A DNA stretch of 64,000 bases from Danxiaibacter flavus (GTDB lineage Bacteria; Bacteroidota; Bacteroidia; Chitinophagales; Chitinophagaceae). The notes beneath the pieces were generated by a model. The model searched no databases. It was not told the DNA's origin and saw nothing but the letters and a program-made list of their open reading frames with translations. This document shows positions 10,801 through 17,997 of this stretch, one piece after another. The DNA lies in NCBI RefSeq assembly GCF_041060425.1, contig NZ_JAULBC010000003.1, positions 186,001 to 250,000 of the forward strand, written 5' to 3'. The number at the start of each line of letters is the position of its first letter. Positions within the stretch are counted from its first letter, which is position 1. Made by a program: the position numbers and the translations under genes.

Positions 10801-11241
10801 AAGATAAACTACTGTAAGATGTTGTAATAAGTTGCTGACAAAATTGGTAAGAAAGGTCTGGACTTCGGCCTGATTAGGCAGCGACATACCTGATAAAAAA
10901 GCATTTAATGCCGTTTTTATATTGAGGCAGTCGTCGATGATCTGCGCAACTTTCTCTATCAGTTGCGTTACAATATTTCCACTTGTGTTCCAGTCTTCCG
11001 CATTAACAGCATCGATGAGTTGCGAGATTAATGGTGGCAGTTCATATAGCTGATCTACCACATCAGACACTGCATGATTGAACTGGGAATTATTTTCAAG
11101 GGAATCAGGAGGATCAATACCTAATTCTGCAAGAAGCAGCATCACTTCTCCCTGCTCAATCCTCTCCTTCAGCGGGTCAAAAACTTTGACCAACTCCATT
11201 GAAATTACTTCAAGCGTTCCTGGTGTTTGATTAGTCGGCAT
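7831..11241 (-). CDS. Large beta-rich uncharacterised protein (DUF6603-like), 1136 aa
   Basis: The start at ATG 11241 is chosen because AGGAAG lies five bases upstream; longer starts overlap the upstream gene by about 70 nt. Residues 1-200 are mostly helical. Residues about 220-880 consist of alternating hydrophobic/polar strands full of G, with signature pieces GRYEGIAQLSIQ and LNGVGGLIGVNRT (near residue 584). This pattern resembles what I remember of the uncharacterised family DUF6603, but that match is from memory and unverified. The C-terminal 180 residues are polar, K- and S-rich and probably flexible. No signal peptide or clear single helix anchors it. The long amphipathic sheet could bind lipid or form a scaffold, which is inference only. 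It overlaps the upstream protease gene by 11 nt and is followed by the 1017-aa gene. Confidence 0.82.
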   Translation of the reverse strand: MPTNQTPGTLEVISMELVKVFDPLKERIEQGEVMLLLAELGIDPPDSLENNSQFNHAVSDVVDQLYELPPLISQLIDAVNAEDWNTSGNIVTQLIEKVAQIIDDCLNIKTALNAFLSGMSLPNQAEVQTFLTNFVSNLLQHLTVVYLERASSILAAGLEFAGIIEKTDSTTINTQGPPTPYVKKRVQFNNIPQLFKDPGALMETLYGWDTPAFDGIVLLQKLQKIALSLNLPAILNTPQELELFMFRIKSNTTVTPRGIDFLFTESFRLNGGYALNTPNFKVTVTANAVLPLEFGLTLQPGLQVSIIPLSNPSPITGDLGVTFSIPGTAGAGQPFIAIGTANASRFEFTDLSITGTVGLTWDGGKASGRFGIEGKLQGGKIVIKPGNPDGFLASVLPANGFVIDLELIMGYDSARGFYFDGSGGLEIQFPLHIQIGPILISALTLTIKAQDDTIPIGIGADIGLSLGPFQAVVKDMGMQANFSFPSDNSGNLSFMNVGIDFKPPSGIGLSLDAGIVKGGGYLNFMFDKGRYEGIAQLSIQEVVNVVAVIIITTKAPDGSPGFSMLLMITAEFTPIQLSFGFTLNGVGGLIGVNRTMILNALRDGVRNNAIDNIMFPSNPIANATQIISSLESIFPQQQDRYAFGLMGIIGWGTPTLISLEIGLMLEVPNPIRLAIIGIIKMVLPTEEAAILSLKVAFVGTIDFEAEYITFDAAIFDSRLLTFTLEGDMALRIKWGDNSNFLFTLGGFHPDYAPPPLDLPQLKRLTINLLTGNPRLVITTYFAVTSNTVQFGAGVDFHFKAGPCEIKGWFNFDALFQFNPFYFKITLSAGLTVYAWGGELMTISFNGSLEGPTPWHIAGKVKIKIIFIINISASVETTWGDSDTTAIPDVPVLPKLKEALSNKENWITPVEDGSVTSDSMVTLRTITNTADSIIAHPDKSLSVSQKVVPLDIEISLFGTAKPADYTKFSVALADMGKNDLQEEFAPAQFFDITETEKLSRPSFEKYNSGLSANGSNILTSDYFRERDVEFEEIIIDDFDKPKNTLPKRIFDNIRFNAFLKNGAAAKNKFGTKAKMDSPLSPPKVKVGGKKYSVVNTDDLSVFGSMTAGSVAEAVGMQKRAIAANPALEGKLDIVSSF

Positions 11242-12793
11242 GAGCTTCCTGATGAATTGGTTTACCACATTTGGCACAAAGCGGAACTTTCTGCAATGCA
11301 TCTTTCAAAGAATCAAACCCTTTGAACCGGTCGGCGAAAGTGAAAGCAAATCCACTATAATCGTCCACTGCTTTGGCCAGTTTTATGCTACCATTACGCT
11401 CCAGCACTTCGCTCATTTTGATGAGCAGGTTTTGCAGTGAGTATCCGTTGATCTCACCTGGAACTACATGCTGAGGGTCTGTGAAATTCTTAAGTATATG
11501 CCCAATATATTCCGGACCATTCATTCTATGCCACGCCACTTTTACTTCCCTGTTATCATTGATAAGATCCATTACTTCATTGCGATGATCCAGGAGTATT
11601 TGCAGAAACATTTCTCCCTGGGGTATTGACCTGATCTGTTTTTCAACAACGTTAACATAGCTGCCGGCGCGTATTGGCTTTGCGATAGCTTCGCTGATAC
11701 CACTCAGCGGGATGGAATTTGGGGTTCCGCTGCTCATCACAGATATGCCAAGGCGATTCTGCACATTTTGAATGGGAAATACGCTCGCCTGTCCACTGGG
11801 AACGATCTTTCCATCAGCACCTCTTGTCGCGGGTACTGCAAAAAGCAATGCCACAACCTGGTTTCTACTGTTTACAACCACAGAGCCGGAATCGCCCTCA
11901 TTTGCCATTAACGGACTTTCCGCAAGTGGTGAGATCCTGGTAATGCAGTTGGCATAGACAATTGTGCCGGACGCAGGATTGGACTTATCCGCTGTAACAT
12001 TTGCGGTGGAACCAACTGCCTCCACTTTACCGAAAGTTAATCCCGTTGTTCTGCCTCTTTTTCTTACCCTGTCGTTCAGTGCAATGCCGGGTGAGGAACC
12101 AAACACGGGACCTATCTCTTCTATTGAGTTGGAAAAGAAAACAGTCTTCGGATCTGTAGCATCCTGTCCCAACAACTTTGCAATAGCTGCGTCAACCAGG
12201 TTGGTTGTTCCTTGTCCTGGAGGCAAGGTACCCAGGCTGGAAGCTGTTCCGCTAACATCTCCGGCTTGCCCGCAAAACACTTCGGCTATATCATAACACA
12301 AACAGCAACTGCAACCGCTTGGAGATGATGGCTGCCCTACTCTTTGTCCCACCGTGCCTGTTTTACCTATAATGACGTGGTGATTGGATAGCAGGTAGAT
12401 CTTTTTGCTGCCCTCTGCTTCTGCATCCCTGGTTACAAAACACCCCAGTGTTCCGTTTCCAATGCCGGTATTGATTTGTATGCCGCCTGTTAGCAGGTCA
12501 TAACCGGATTCATCCGTGGCGTGAAATTCCATTATTTCAACAAGCACATCGGTTGGAACACCTTTTATTTCAGACGGAATAATTTCTTCTGGTTTCAATG
12601 CAGACTTGTCAACCTTGGTTTTCACGATCACCCGGAAACAAATGATATCTGTAAGCTCGCCGTTCTTTCTTTTCAGGCCCACCTCCACGCTGGAAACATT
12701 CGGATAATTACGCTGCAATTCAGCCTGCACTTCGGGCAACATTGCCAGAAGCCGGTCCGTTGTTGCAATTATTTCTTGTCTTGACTGTTCCAT
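11231..12793 (-). CDS. Trypsin-like serine protease homologue with C-terminal helical domain, 520 aa
   Basis: An ATG at 12793 is preferred; a GTG at 12802 directly after the upstream stop is the alternative. Residues 1-90 form an N-terminal domain shared with the 643-aa protein upstream. The peptidase core keeps a plausible trypsin-type triad: His139 in SNHHV, Asp201 in LVDAAIAKL and Ser302 in EGDSGSVVV. Between His and Asp lies a cysteine cluster CSCCLC (161-166). Residues about 390-505 form a helical domain that is repeated as the separate 138-aa gene upstream. The extreme C-terminus has CAKCGKPIH, a possible half zinc knuckle. No export signal is seen. It probably cleaves or binds a partner from the same operon; substrate unknown. 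Confidence 0.85.
   Translation of the reverse strand: MEQSRQEIIATTDRLLAMLPEVQAELQRNYPNVSSVEVGLKRKNGELTDIICFRVIVKTKVDKSALKPEEIIPSEIKGVPTDVLVEIMEFHATDESGYDLLTGGIQINTGIGNGTLGCFVTRDAEAEGSKKIYLLSNHHVIIGKTGTVGQRVGQPSSPSGCSCCLCYDIAEVFCGQAGDVSGTASSLGTLPPGQGTTNLVDAAIAKLLGQDATDPKTVFFSNSIEEIGPVFGSSPGIALNDRVRKRGRTTGLTFGKVEAVGSTANVTADKSNPASGTIVYANCITRISPLAESPLMANEGDSGSVVVNSRNQVVALLFAVPATRGADGKIVPSGQASVFPIQNVQNRLGISVMSSGTPNSIPLSGISEAIAKPIRAGSYVNVVEKQIRSIPQGEMFLQILLDHRNEVMDLINDNREVKVAWHRMNGPEYIGHILKNFTDPQHVVPGEINGYSLQNLLIKMSEVLERNGSIKLAKAVDDYSGFAFTFADRFKGFDSLKDALQKVPLCAKCGKPIHQEAHAD
11245..11250 (-). promoter_or_regulatory. Ribosome binding site that decides the start of the 1136-aa gene
   Basis: Minus-strand AGGAAG sits three to five bases before ATG 11241, inside the end of the upstream protease gene. 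It favours that start over the longer frame beginning at 11301. Confidence 0.5.
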
Positions 12794-12802
12794 AATACAC
12801 AC

Positions 12803-13219
12803 TTAACTAAGTGAAGTTTCAGGAGGTAATGCTTTAATCGATTTTAGCTTTTCCAGCACATCATTCAAACTCCCGCATTCATTTATCCATTGCATGATCA
12901 GGCTGATATGATCGCTGATGGCTTTTCTTAACGGCGGACTTCCTGCATCCTGTAACGCAGCAGCCATGCGACGTATAAGTGCCGTCTGGGTAACTCCGTT
13001 AATTTCCCTTTTCCATTTAATGCCCGGCTCCATTCCACTTTCAAGAAAAGCTGACACAAATGCGGGTCCGTTATTTCTCTGCCATGCCACAATAACCTGC
13101 CGGTGATGACCTACCAAAAAGAACACTTCATCTACATGCGCGTTAAATACTTTCAGTAGTTCCGTGCCAGCTGCAGTTTTCCTCAGCGCAATGTCTATCA
13201 AGTCAATATCATACGTCAT
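12803..13219 (-). CDS. Small helical protein, stand-alone copy of the protease C-terminal domain
   Basis: This 138-aa protein aligns by eye over about 100 residues with the C-terminal region of the 520-aa protease that follows it. Shared landmarks are VxVAWxRxNGP, GxxxxxEING, the LIxxM core and a closing SLxDxLxK. The ATG at 13219 overlaps the stop of the preceding gene by four bases (ATGA), which indicates translational coupling. It has no signal peptide, membrane segment or catalytic motif. A domain found both fused to a protease and alone suggests an adaptor or docking role, for example holding the protease on a partner, but this is inference. No named family was recognised. Confidence 0.78.
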   Translation of the reverse strand: MTYDIDLIDIALRKTAAGTELLKVFNAHVDEVFFLVGHHRQVIVAWQRNNGPAFVSAFLESGMEPGIKWKREINGVTQTALIRRMAAALQDAGSPPLRKAISDHISLIMQWINECGSLNDVLEKLKSIKALPPETSLS

Positions 13220-13899
13220 ACAGGCTGTGGTGTTGTGTCAGAAAAAAGCCATTCTCCCGTTGCTGCGTCAATAATATGCCGCATATGATTGCGCGCATCG
13301 ATTGGAATACCGCCGCGTCGCGCCGCATATCCTTCCCCTTCAAGATCAATTCCTCTTGTTTGTATGATCCACACTGCCCTGTCAGAATATCTTATTGTTG
13401 AGTGAACAACATAGTAGGCCATTACCTGCCTGGCTTTTTTAGGCGATACCGGCCCGGCAAGATCAAGCTTCTTTAATGCCGTATAAAAATCAACAGACGG
13501 TGTGACCGCTGGCAATGCAATAAATTTTTCACCTTTCATCCTCAACTGCTTTTCTTCTTCCGCGGCATTGGGGAATGGTGCAATAGCTGCTTCGTTTTCC
13601 GGCCATGCAGAGGCAATTTTTAATATTTGCTGCGTATGCGGATTGGTCACTACGGATAACGCCTTTATGTTCGGAAATCTCGCTCTGCCATTGCGTTGCG
13701 TTATGTTTTGCAAATCGTTGAATTGCATGGCAACGGCCATCTCTTCATTTTTAAAGGTCGACTGATCCTCCAGCGATATATTAAAGAACGGCATGAACTG
13801 TGAAGCAATGGTTGTCTCTTCAGCCTTTACCGAAGCGTCTTTTACTTCAAAACCCAGATTGGTAGAAACTTTTTGTACTATTGTTTGTTCAACCGCCAT
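13216..13899 (-). CDS. Uncharacterised 227-aa protein
   Basis: No family was recognised with confidence. The ATG at 13899 follows the stop of the 643-aa gene by 12 nt. The N-terminal 150 residues are mixed and carry no obvious motif. The C-terminal 60 residues run through WIIQTRGIDLEGEG and end with HIIDAATGEWLF, which resembles the sequence style of PepSY-type domains (a strand followed by D-A-x-T-G-E). PepSY domains are often linked to peptidases, and here the gene sits between two trypsin-like protease genes, so an inhibitor or chaperone role would make sense. That is a weak inference. There is no signal peptide. Confidence 0.72.
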   Translation of the reverse strand: MAVEQTIVQKVSTNLGFEVKDASVKAEETTIASQFMPFFNISLEDQSTFKNEEMAVAMQFNDLQNITQRNGRARFPNIKALSVVTNPHTQQILKIASAWPENEAAIAPFPNAAEEEKQLRMKGEKFIALPAVTPSVDFYTALKKLDLAGPVSPKKARQVMAYYVVHSTIRYSDRAVWIIQTRGIDLEGEGYAARRGGIPIDARNHMRHIIDAATGEWLFSDTTPQPV

Positions 13900-13911
13900 A
13901 ACATAATCTGT

Positions 13912-15843
13912 TTATGCATTTTTATCCCAGATATCAATCGCACTACCGCTAACCAGGTCAACAGCATCGGCTGTAGCATCATCGATGTCAATATTTCCTG
14001 CGGCAAGGCCTGCTGCGACATAAGGACCAGGTGTGCCGACGGGCCTTGATGAAGAGCTGCTCGATGACCTTCCTGAAGAGCCAGAACTGCTACTGGAGTT
14101 ATACGTTACTACTTTATACATGCAGTTTGTAAAGCTGCATTTGTTGGCAGAGCTTCCCGCCATTCTTGAATCCGGACTTCCGAATACTTCGCCCGTATAG
14201 TCAACACGCTGCCCCACATCGAATGCCCAACCTGCATTTGTAAAATGATGAATCACCGCACCGTCATAGGAATAGTCCCATCTTCCCGTCGCCTGATCCA
14301 GCGCACATTCAAAATCATGTGTAGTCCCAACTGCGGGAAATGCAGGAAATCCTGCAGGTGGCGTGATGGTATTATCATAATCCGCTGCCGCCGGTCCCGC
14401 CTTTGTTTCACACTTAATATATTCTGATATTGCTGCACTTCCGGCGGACCGTCTGCGTGTTAAACCCATTTGGGCCCACTTGCTTATGTCATTTTTTGTT
14501 ATGCCTGTCCATACAGTACTAAACGTAGAAAATGTGGCATTGGGTTCGCATGCAAGCGTCATCGGATGCCTTTGTATAGTGGCTTTACATGCTATCAGGT
14601 TAGCTACTGTTTTTATGGCGCCGGCATGCCGGTAAATAGCAGTTGCTGTACATGAGGCAGAACTCGAACTGGAGCTGGAACTCAATGATGATGATGATGA
14701 ACTTGAAAGAGCGCTACTATCTGATGATGAACTTAAGCCTGATCCGGAGGATGCACCACTAACTGAACTGGATGAAAGACGGCTGGAGGATGATTGCGGT
14801 ACTTCCGGCGCGCAATTGGCTGATGGAATGGCCAGTCCACTCGAGTTCTGACCTGCAATTGTAATGCCCAGTGCGCCCATTACCGCACCGATGTGGTTAG
14901 CCACGCCTTCCTTTCTGAAAAACGTTCCTGATGAAGAGCTATTCGGGAAATCCATCACATTGCGGTTAGCAGCCCAAATCAATCCAATTACTTTATTCGC
15001 AGCATTTAGCAGTACTGCGCCGGAGTCACCAAAATCTGCAAATACATTTGCTCCCGCATCAGGTCTAACAAGTATCTGGCTACCATCAAACACAACTTCT
15101 ACAACTATTCCTTCAGTTAATTCTGTTGCGGCACCACGTTTCTTTACGTGTTCAAAACACACAGCCTGCGCCACTCCATTTACGCCACCAATGCCTTCAA
15201 TAAAGTTCTGCATGGAGCTGCTGGAGATATCATCAATAAGATTTTGTTTAAGATCAATCAATGCACAATCAACATTGGCATCTTTCTGTACTTTAAATAC
15301 TGTACCTATATCTCCGCAAACACAACAACAACAAGTACTGTAAGTTGGTTGCCCAACCTTCATCCCGATTACTGCATTAGGATTTGCAGGAGCAAATACA
15401 CCTTCAGAGACGACGTGTTGGCAAGTGAGCGCCATTAGTTTACCTGAACTTGAACTGATAGATGTAACCAATGCCCCAATTGTTCCTGCAAGTCTCGGCC
15501 TTGATCCATCAACCCTTTCTGTTCTTAGTTGAATGCCTCCTCTTAATGGTCTGTGACGGCCTCTGTCTGAAATATCCAGTATTTCAGATCTGCGAATGAC
15601 ATCTGTTTTGGCGCCGAAAATTTCTGTGGGAATAATATCTGAGGGTTGTAAAGACTGTTTAGCTTTTTTTTCTCTTACATAAACGCGAAAACAAAGATCG
15701 TCAGAAAGTTCATTGTTGATCTCCTTTACACCTACGCCTACATGATCTACATTCGCAAGTTGCTTCAGTTGCGATTCGACCATTGGGCGAAGCCTGATAA
15801 GCCTTTCCTGTTCCAGCAATATGTCTTCTCTTGTTTGGCGCAT
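13912..15843 (-). CDS. Serine-rich trypsin-like protease homologue with C-terminal domain, 643 aa
   Basis: It starts at ATG 15843. Residues 1-85 match the N-terminus of the 520-aa protease (ICFRVIV/LCFRVYV, EEIIPSEI/SDIIPTEI). The triad looks complete: His143 in CQHVV, Asp192 in NVDCALID and Ser274 in FGDSGAVLL. A cysteine cluster CCCCVC (171-176) lies between His and Asp, at the same place as in the paralogue. Residues about 352-405 are a very serine-rich linker. A Cys-containing, probably beta-sandwich domain follows (about 405-580), then a second serine run (about 583-605) and a short acidic tail. No secretion signal is visible. The linkers could carry O-glycans, because a GT9-like gene lies directly upstream. 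It is the first of the protease-type genes in the operon. Confidence 0.85.
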   Translation of the reverse strand: MRQTREDILLEQERLIRLRPMVESQLKQLANVDHVGVGVKEINNELSDDLCFRVYVREKKAKQSLQPSDIIPTEIFGAKTDVIRRSEILDISDRGRHRPLRGGIQLRTERVDGSRPRLAGTIGALVTSISSSSGKLMALTCQHVVSEGVFAPANPNAVIGMKVGQPTYSTCCCCVCGDIGTVFKVQKDANVDCALIDLKQNLIDDISSSSMQNFIEGIGGVNGVAQAVCFEHVKKRGAATELTEGIVVEVVFDGSQILVRPDAGANVFADFGDSGAVLLNAANKVIGLIWAANRNVMDFPNSSSSGTFFRKEGVANHIGAVMGALGITIAGQNSSGLAIPSANCAPEVPQSSSSRLSSSSVSGASSGSGLSSSSDSSALSSSSSSSLSSSSSSSSASCTATAIYRHAGAIKTVANLIACKATIQRHPMTLACEPNATFSTFSTVWTGITKNDISKWAQMGLTRRRSAGSAAISEYIKCETKAGPAAADYDNTITPPAGFPAFPAVGTTHDFECALDQATGRWDYSYDGAVIHHFTNAGWAFDVGQRVDYTGEVFGSPDSRMAGSSANKCSFTNCMYKVVTYNSSSSSGSSGRSSSSSSSRPVGTPGPYVAAGLAAGNIDIDDATADAVDLVSGSAIDIWDKNA

Positions 15844-15967
15844 ACAAAAAGTTTGCGGGGAGAATGCTGCTAAGACCAGGCAATTAGATTCAGAAAATTA
15901 CATTGAGTGTATAAACTGTTGCCAGAGAATTTATTCCGGGATGGAGAACAAAATAGAAAACTTTTAT

Positions 15968-16909
15968 TTAAGATGCAATAAGAAAAAGTTCGATTTTTTT
16001 TATAACTTCTTGCGCAGAAATAATGTCCATACATTTAGGTAAAAATCCAACGGGGTTTAAGCATAGCTGATCTTCATTATCTTTTTCATCGCCATCACCC
16101 AACGGCAATACACGTGAACGCCAGCAACCTCCTGTTGCACAGCATGGTAACGCGCCGATTGTATGTATAAACTGATGATTGGGATAAGCCTCCCAATGAA
16201 CAGGTTCTCTTCCTCCCGCAATAACAACACATGGTCTTAATCTTTGTAGCCCTGGATTTAATTGAACTGCCGCGGCTAAATGCATAGGTAATGAAACGGG
16301 TGTAAGTATGCCCACGCTGTGATATACCAATCTTAATAACTGTCGCAGATCTGTTTTGCCACGCAGGTCTATCACATTTTTTAACGGTGGATGATTGTGT
16401 AAAGCTTCTCCTACCTGTACAAATTGAATAGTTCCGGCAAAATGATCTACTACTTCCTGATATCGTTTTACATCCCACCATTTGCAGGTGAAATCAAATT
16501 TTCCGCCCGCGACAATAATCCAGAATGGATCATCATTGCCTGTGATCTCATGTACCTGCGACATCCAGCTTGTTTCTTCCGGAGTTAAATGTATGTCTCC
16601 TTTAAAAGCTGTGGGATAGATGGCCGTGCCCAATTCAAAGTTGAGGTATTGTATAAAACCGTGAATGAAATGGTAAGGCAACGTATTGCTTTGATGGATA
16701 AGGGGATAATTCATTTGAATATACTGCACTTCAGGATCGTTATCGTCAAGCGGCGTAATATAAGGATTGTTTTCCCAAAGCATGGGACAATGTGTTCTTA
16801 CATCTGTAATGTATTGCCCGGGGTATAACAAATGAAGATCCCGCACCGCTGCCGTAAGCATCACAGTATCGCCGGGCGATTGATAATTTTCTAGTATGAG
16901 CTTCTTCAA
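15968..16909 (-). CDS. GT9-family glycosyltransferase (heptosyltransferase-like) with C-terminal Cys cluster
   Basis: The 313-aa protein has the layout of ADP-heptose-type GT9 transferases: an N-terminal Rossmann-like half starting with SPGDTVMLTAAVRDL (11-25) and a C-terminal donor half with WWDVKRYQEVVDHF, VGILTPVSLPMHLAAAV and VVIAGGREPVHWE. The first possible start is TTG 16909, since an in-frame stop lies four codons upstream. The C-terminus has Cys256, 257, 262, 283 and 293 around GGCWRSR. This recalls the cysteine iron finger of the protein O-heptosyltransferases of the TibC type, though equivalence is not shown. It lies 124 nt upstream of the serine-rich protease gene on the same strand, so that protein is a natural candidate acceptor (inference). 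A lipopolysaccharide or other surface-glycan role is the alternative. Confidence 0.8.
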   Translation of the reverse strand: MKKLILENYQSPGDTVMLTAAVRDLHLLYPGQYITDVRTHCPMLWENNPYITPLDDNDPEVQYIQMNYPLIHQSNTLPYHFIHGFIQYLNFELGTAIYPTAFKGDIHLTPEETSWMSQVHEITGNDDPFWIIVAGGKFDFTCKWWDVKRYQEVVDHFAGTIQFVQVGEALHNHPPLKNVIDLRGKTDLRQLLRLVYHSVGILTPVSLPMHLAAAVQLNPGLQRLRPCVVIAGGREPVHWEAYPNHQFIHTIGALPCCATGGCWRSRVLPLGDGDEKDNEDQLCLNPVGFLPKCMDIISAQEVIKKIELFLIAS

Positions 16910-16986
16910 AGTTGTACGTTATGAGTTGTACGTTATAGGAGCCACAAATCATTTTCAAATTTCAACTGTCAATTATCAATTAAATT

Positions 16987-17075
16987 AACCACAGAGGAAA
17001 GGAGTTTTTTCACGGAGTAACACAGGGGTTGCTTCTGTGTAACTCCGTGAAAAAAACTCAGTGTTCTCTGTGGTT
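16987..17075. repeat. Long imperfect inverted repeat between divergent genes
   Basis: The arms begin aaccacagaggaaa and end ttctctgtggtt, and the inner part pairs cacggagtaacacag with ctgtgtaactccgtg. The whole 89-nt element could form a long hairpin. It lies between the GT9 gene (minus) and the 143-aa gene (plus). It resembles the dispersed intergenic palindromes common in this bacterial group and could act as a bidirectional terminator or as an RNA structure. Confidence 0.7.
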
Positions 17076-17179
17076 TGTATTACGATAATAACTTTCTTTC
17101 GCAATCATTTTGAATTCCTTTTCCAAATTTTAACCTTTGTACTCAACAGGCCTTGCGGGAACTTTATGCTTGTTAAATT

Positions 17180-17611
17180 ATGAAATCGTTTTTTATTATT
17201 TTATTGATGATGATAAAAATATATTTTAACGATGGTGAAAACGCCGCTTCGGGTGAAATGCAAGCTATAACCGGAAAGTACGAGATTATAGAAACGAGCA
17301 ATCCGGACTTATGGAGTAAACGGACTTTCTTAATTTCTTCAGATACAGTAACAAACGAAAAAAATACCTATATACTTACAGGATTTACCAATCAGGGGGT
17401 TAGTGTGCGCGGAGTTTTATTATACCCGGAAATAACCTTCCAACGTCAATCCGTGTCCGTTATCCCCGAAGGTGGCGGCGGGAAAGTGCAATGGAACATT
17501 GATATGGATGGCAAAGGAAATTTTGGCAAAAACTCTTTTACATTAGAATATAAGATTTATCAAAAAGATTCAACAGTTATATCCGGAAAAATATCGGCGG
17601 AAAAAATGTGA
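17180..17611 (+). CDS. Hypothetical protein, 143 aa
   Basis: No family was recognised. It starts with a short hydrophobic stretch (residues 4-16, FFIILLMMIKIYF) that may be a weak export signal, although no clear cleavage site follows. The remainder is beta-strand-like with repeated polar and aromatic alternation and a glycine patch (EGGGGKVQW). It stands alone on the plus strand, divergent from the GT9/protease operon, and is followed by a repeat-rich gap. A secreted lipocalin-like or immunoglobulin-like fold is conceivable, but nothing specific supports it. Confidence 0.6.
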   Translation: MKSFFIILLMMIKIYFNDGENAASGEMQAITGKYEIIETSNPDLWSKRTFLISSDTVTNEKNTYILTGFTNQGVSVRGVLLYPEITFQRQSVSVIPEGGGGKVQWNIDMDGKGNFGKNSFTLEYKIYQKDSTVISGKISAEKM

Positions 17612-17867
17612 AAGAATTTAAACCATATAAGGCATATAAGGGATTTAAGGATTATATACGAAAACTCCTTGTATCCATGCTAACCTCAAATCCTGCAATG
17701 AATTTTACAGCCCTTATATTTCCTTATATGCCTTCTATACAACTAGTGAATAGTCAATAGTCAATGGTGAAAGTCCGGTCTGGCTAAGTAAATATAAAGT
17801 CGTTTAACTGCAATTATTATTGTAGGCAAAATTCTTATATGCTCTTATATGCCTTATATGGTTTAAA
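17612..17867. repeat. MITE-like element with 24-bp perfect terminal inverted repeats
   Basis: A 24-base sequence at 17617-17640 is matched exactly in reverse complement at 17844-17867. The 203 bases between contain further tatatgcc-type pieces and no open frame. Such a layout fits a miniature inverted-repeat element. No target duplication or transposase was identified, so a large hairpin of other origin is also possible. The rest of the gap to 17997 holds a dispersed repeat and no gene. Confidence 0.6.
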
Positions 17868-17927
17868 AAACTTTGCTTCGGTCAGCTTTGGGCTTTAAGC
17901 TTTTCAGTTGTTTACAAAGAAACGTTG
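17852..17927. repeat. Dispersed repeat, copy 1 (inverted copy near 51.9 kb)
   Basis: This roughly 75-base stretch (ccttatatggtttaaa, then gcttcggt, agctttgggctttaagct and gtttacaaagaaac) is repeated in the opposite orientation at about 51843-51925 with a few differences. Both copies are intergenic. Its left end overlaps the right terminal repeat of the MITE-like element. Confidence 0.6.
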
Positions 17928-17997
17928 GCGCAGCCAACACCTTACTTATATGGTTCAAAAAAAATCTTACTTGTTTAAAAACGGTATTTAGTACTTT

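Noticed and set aside
14864..15343. 159-codon plus-strand ORF
   Set aside because: Shadow of the serine-rich protease gene, whose catalytic motifs are intact in the other frame.
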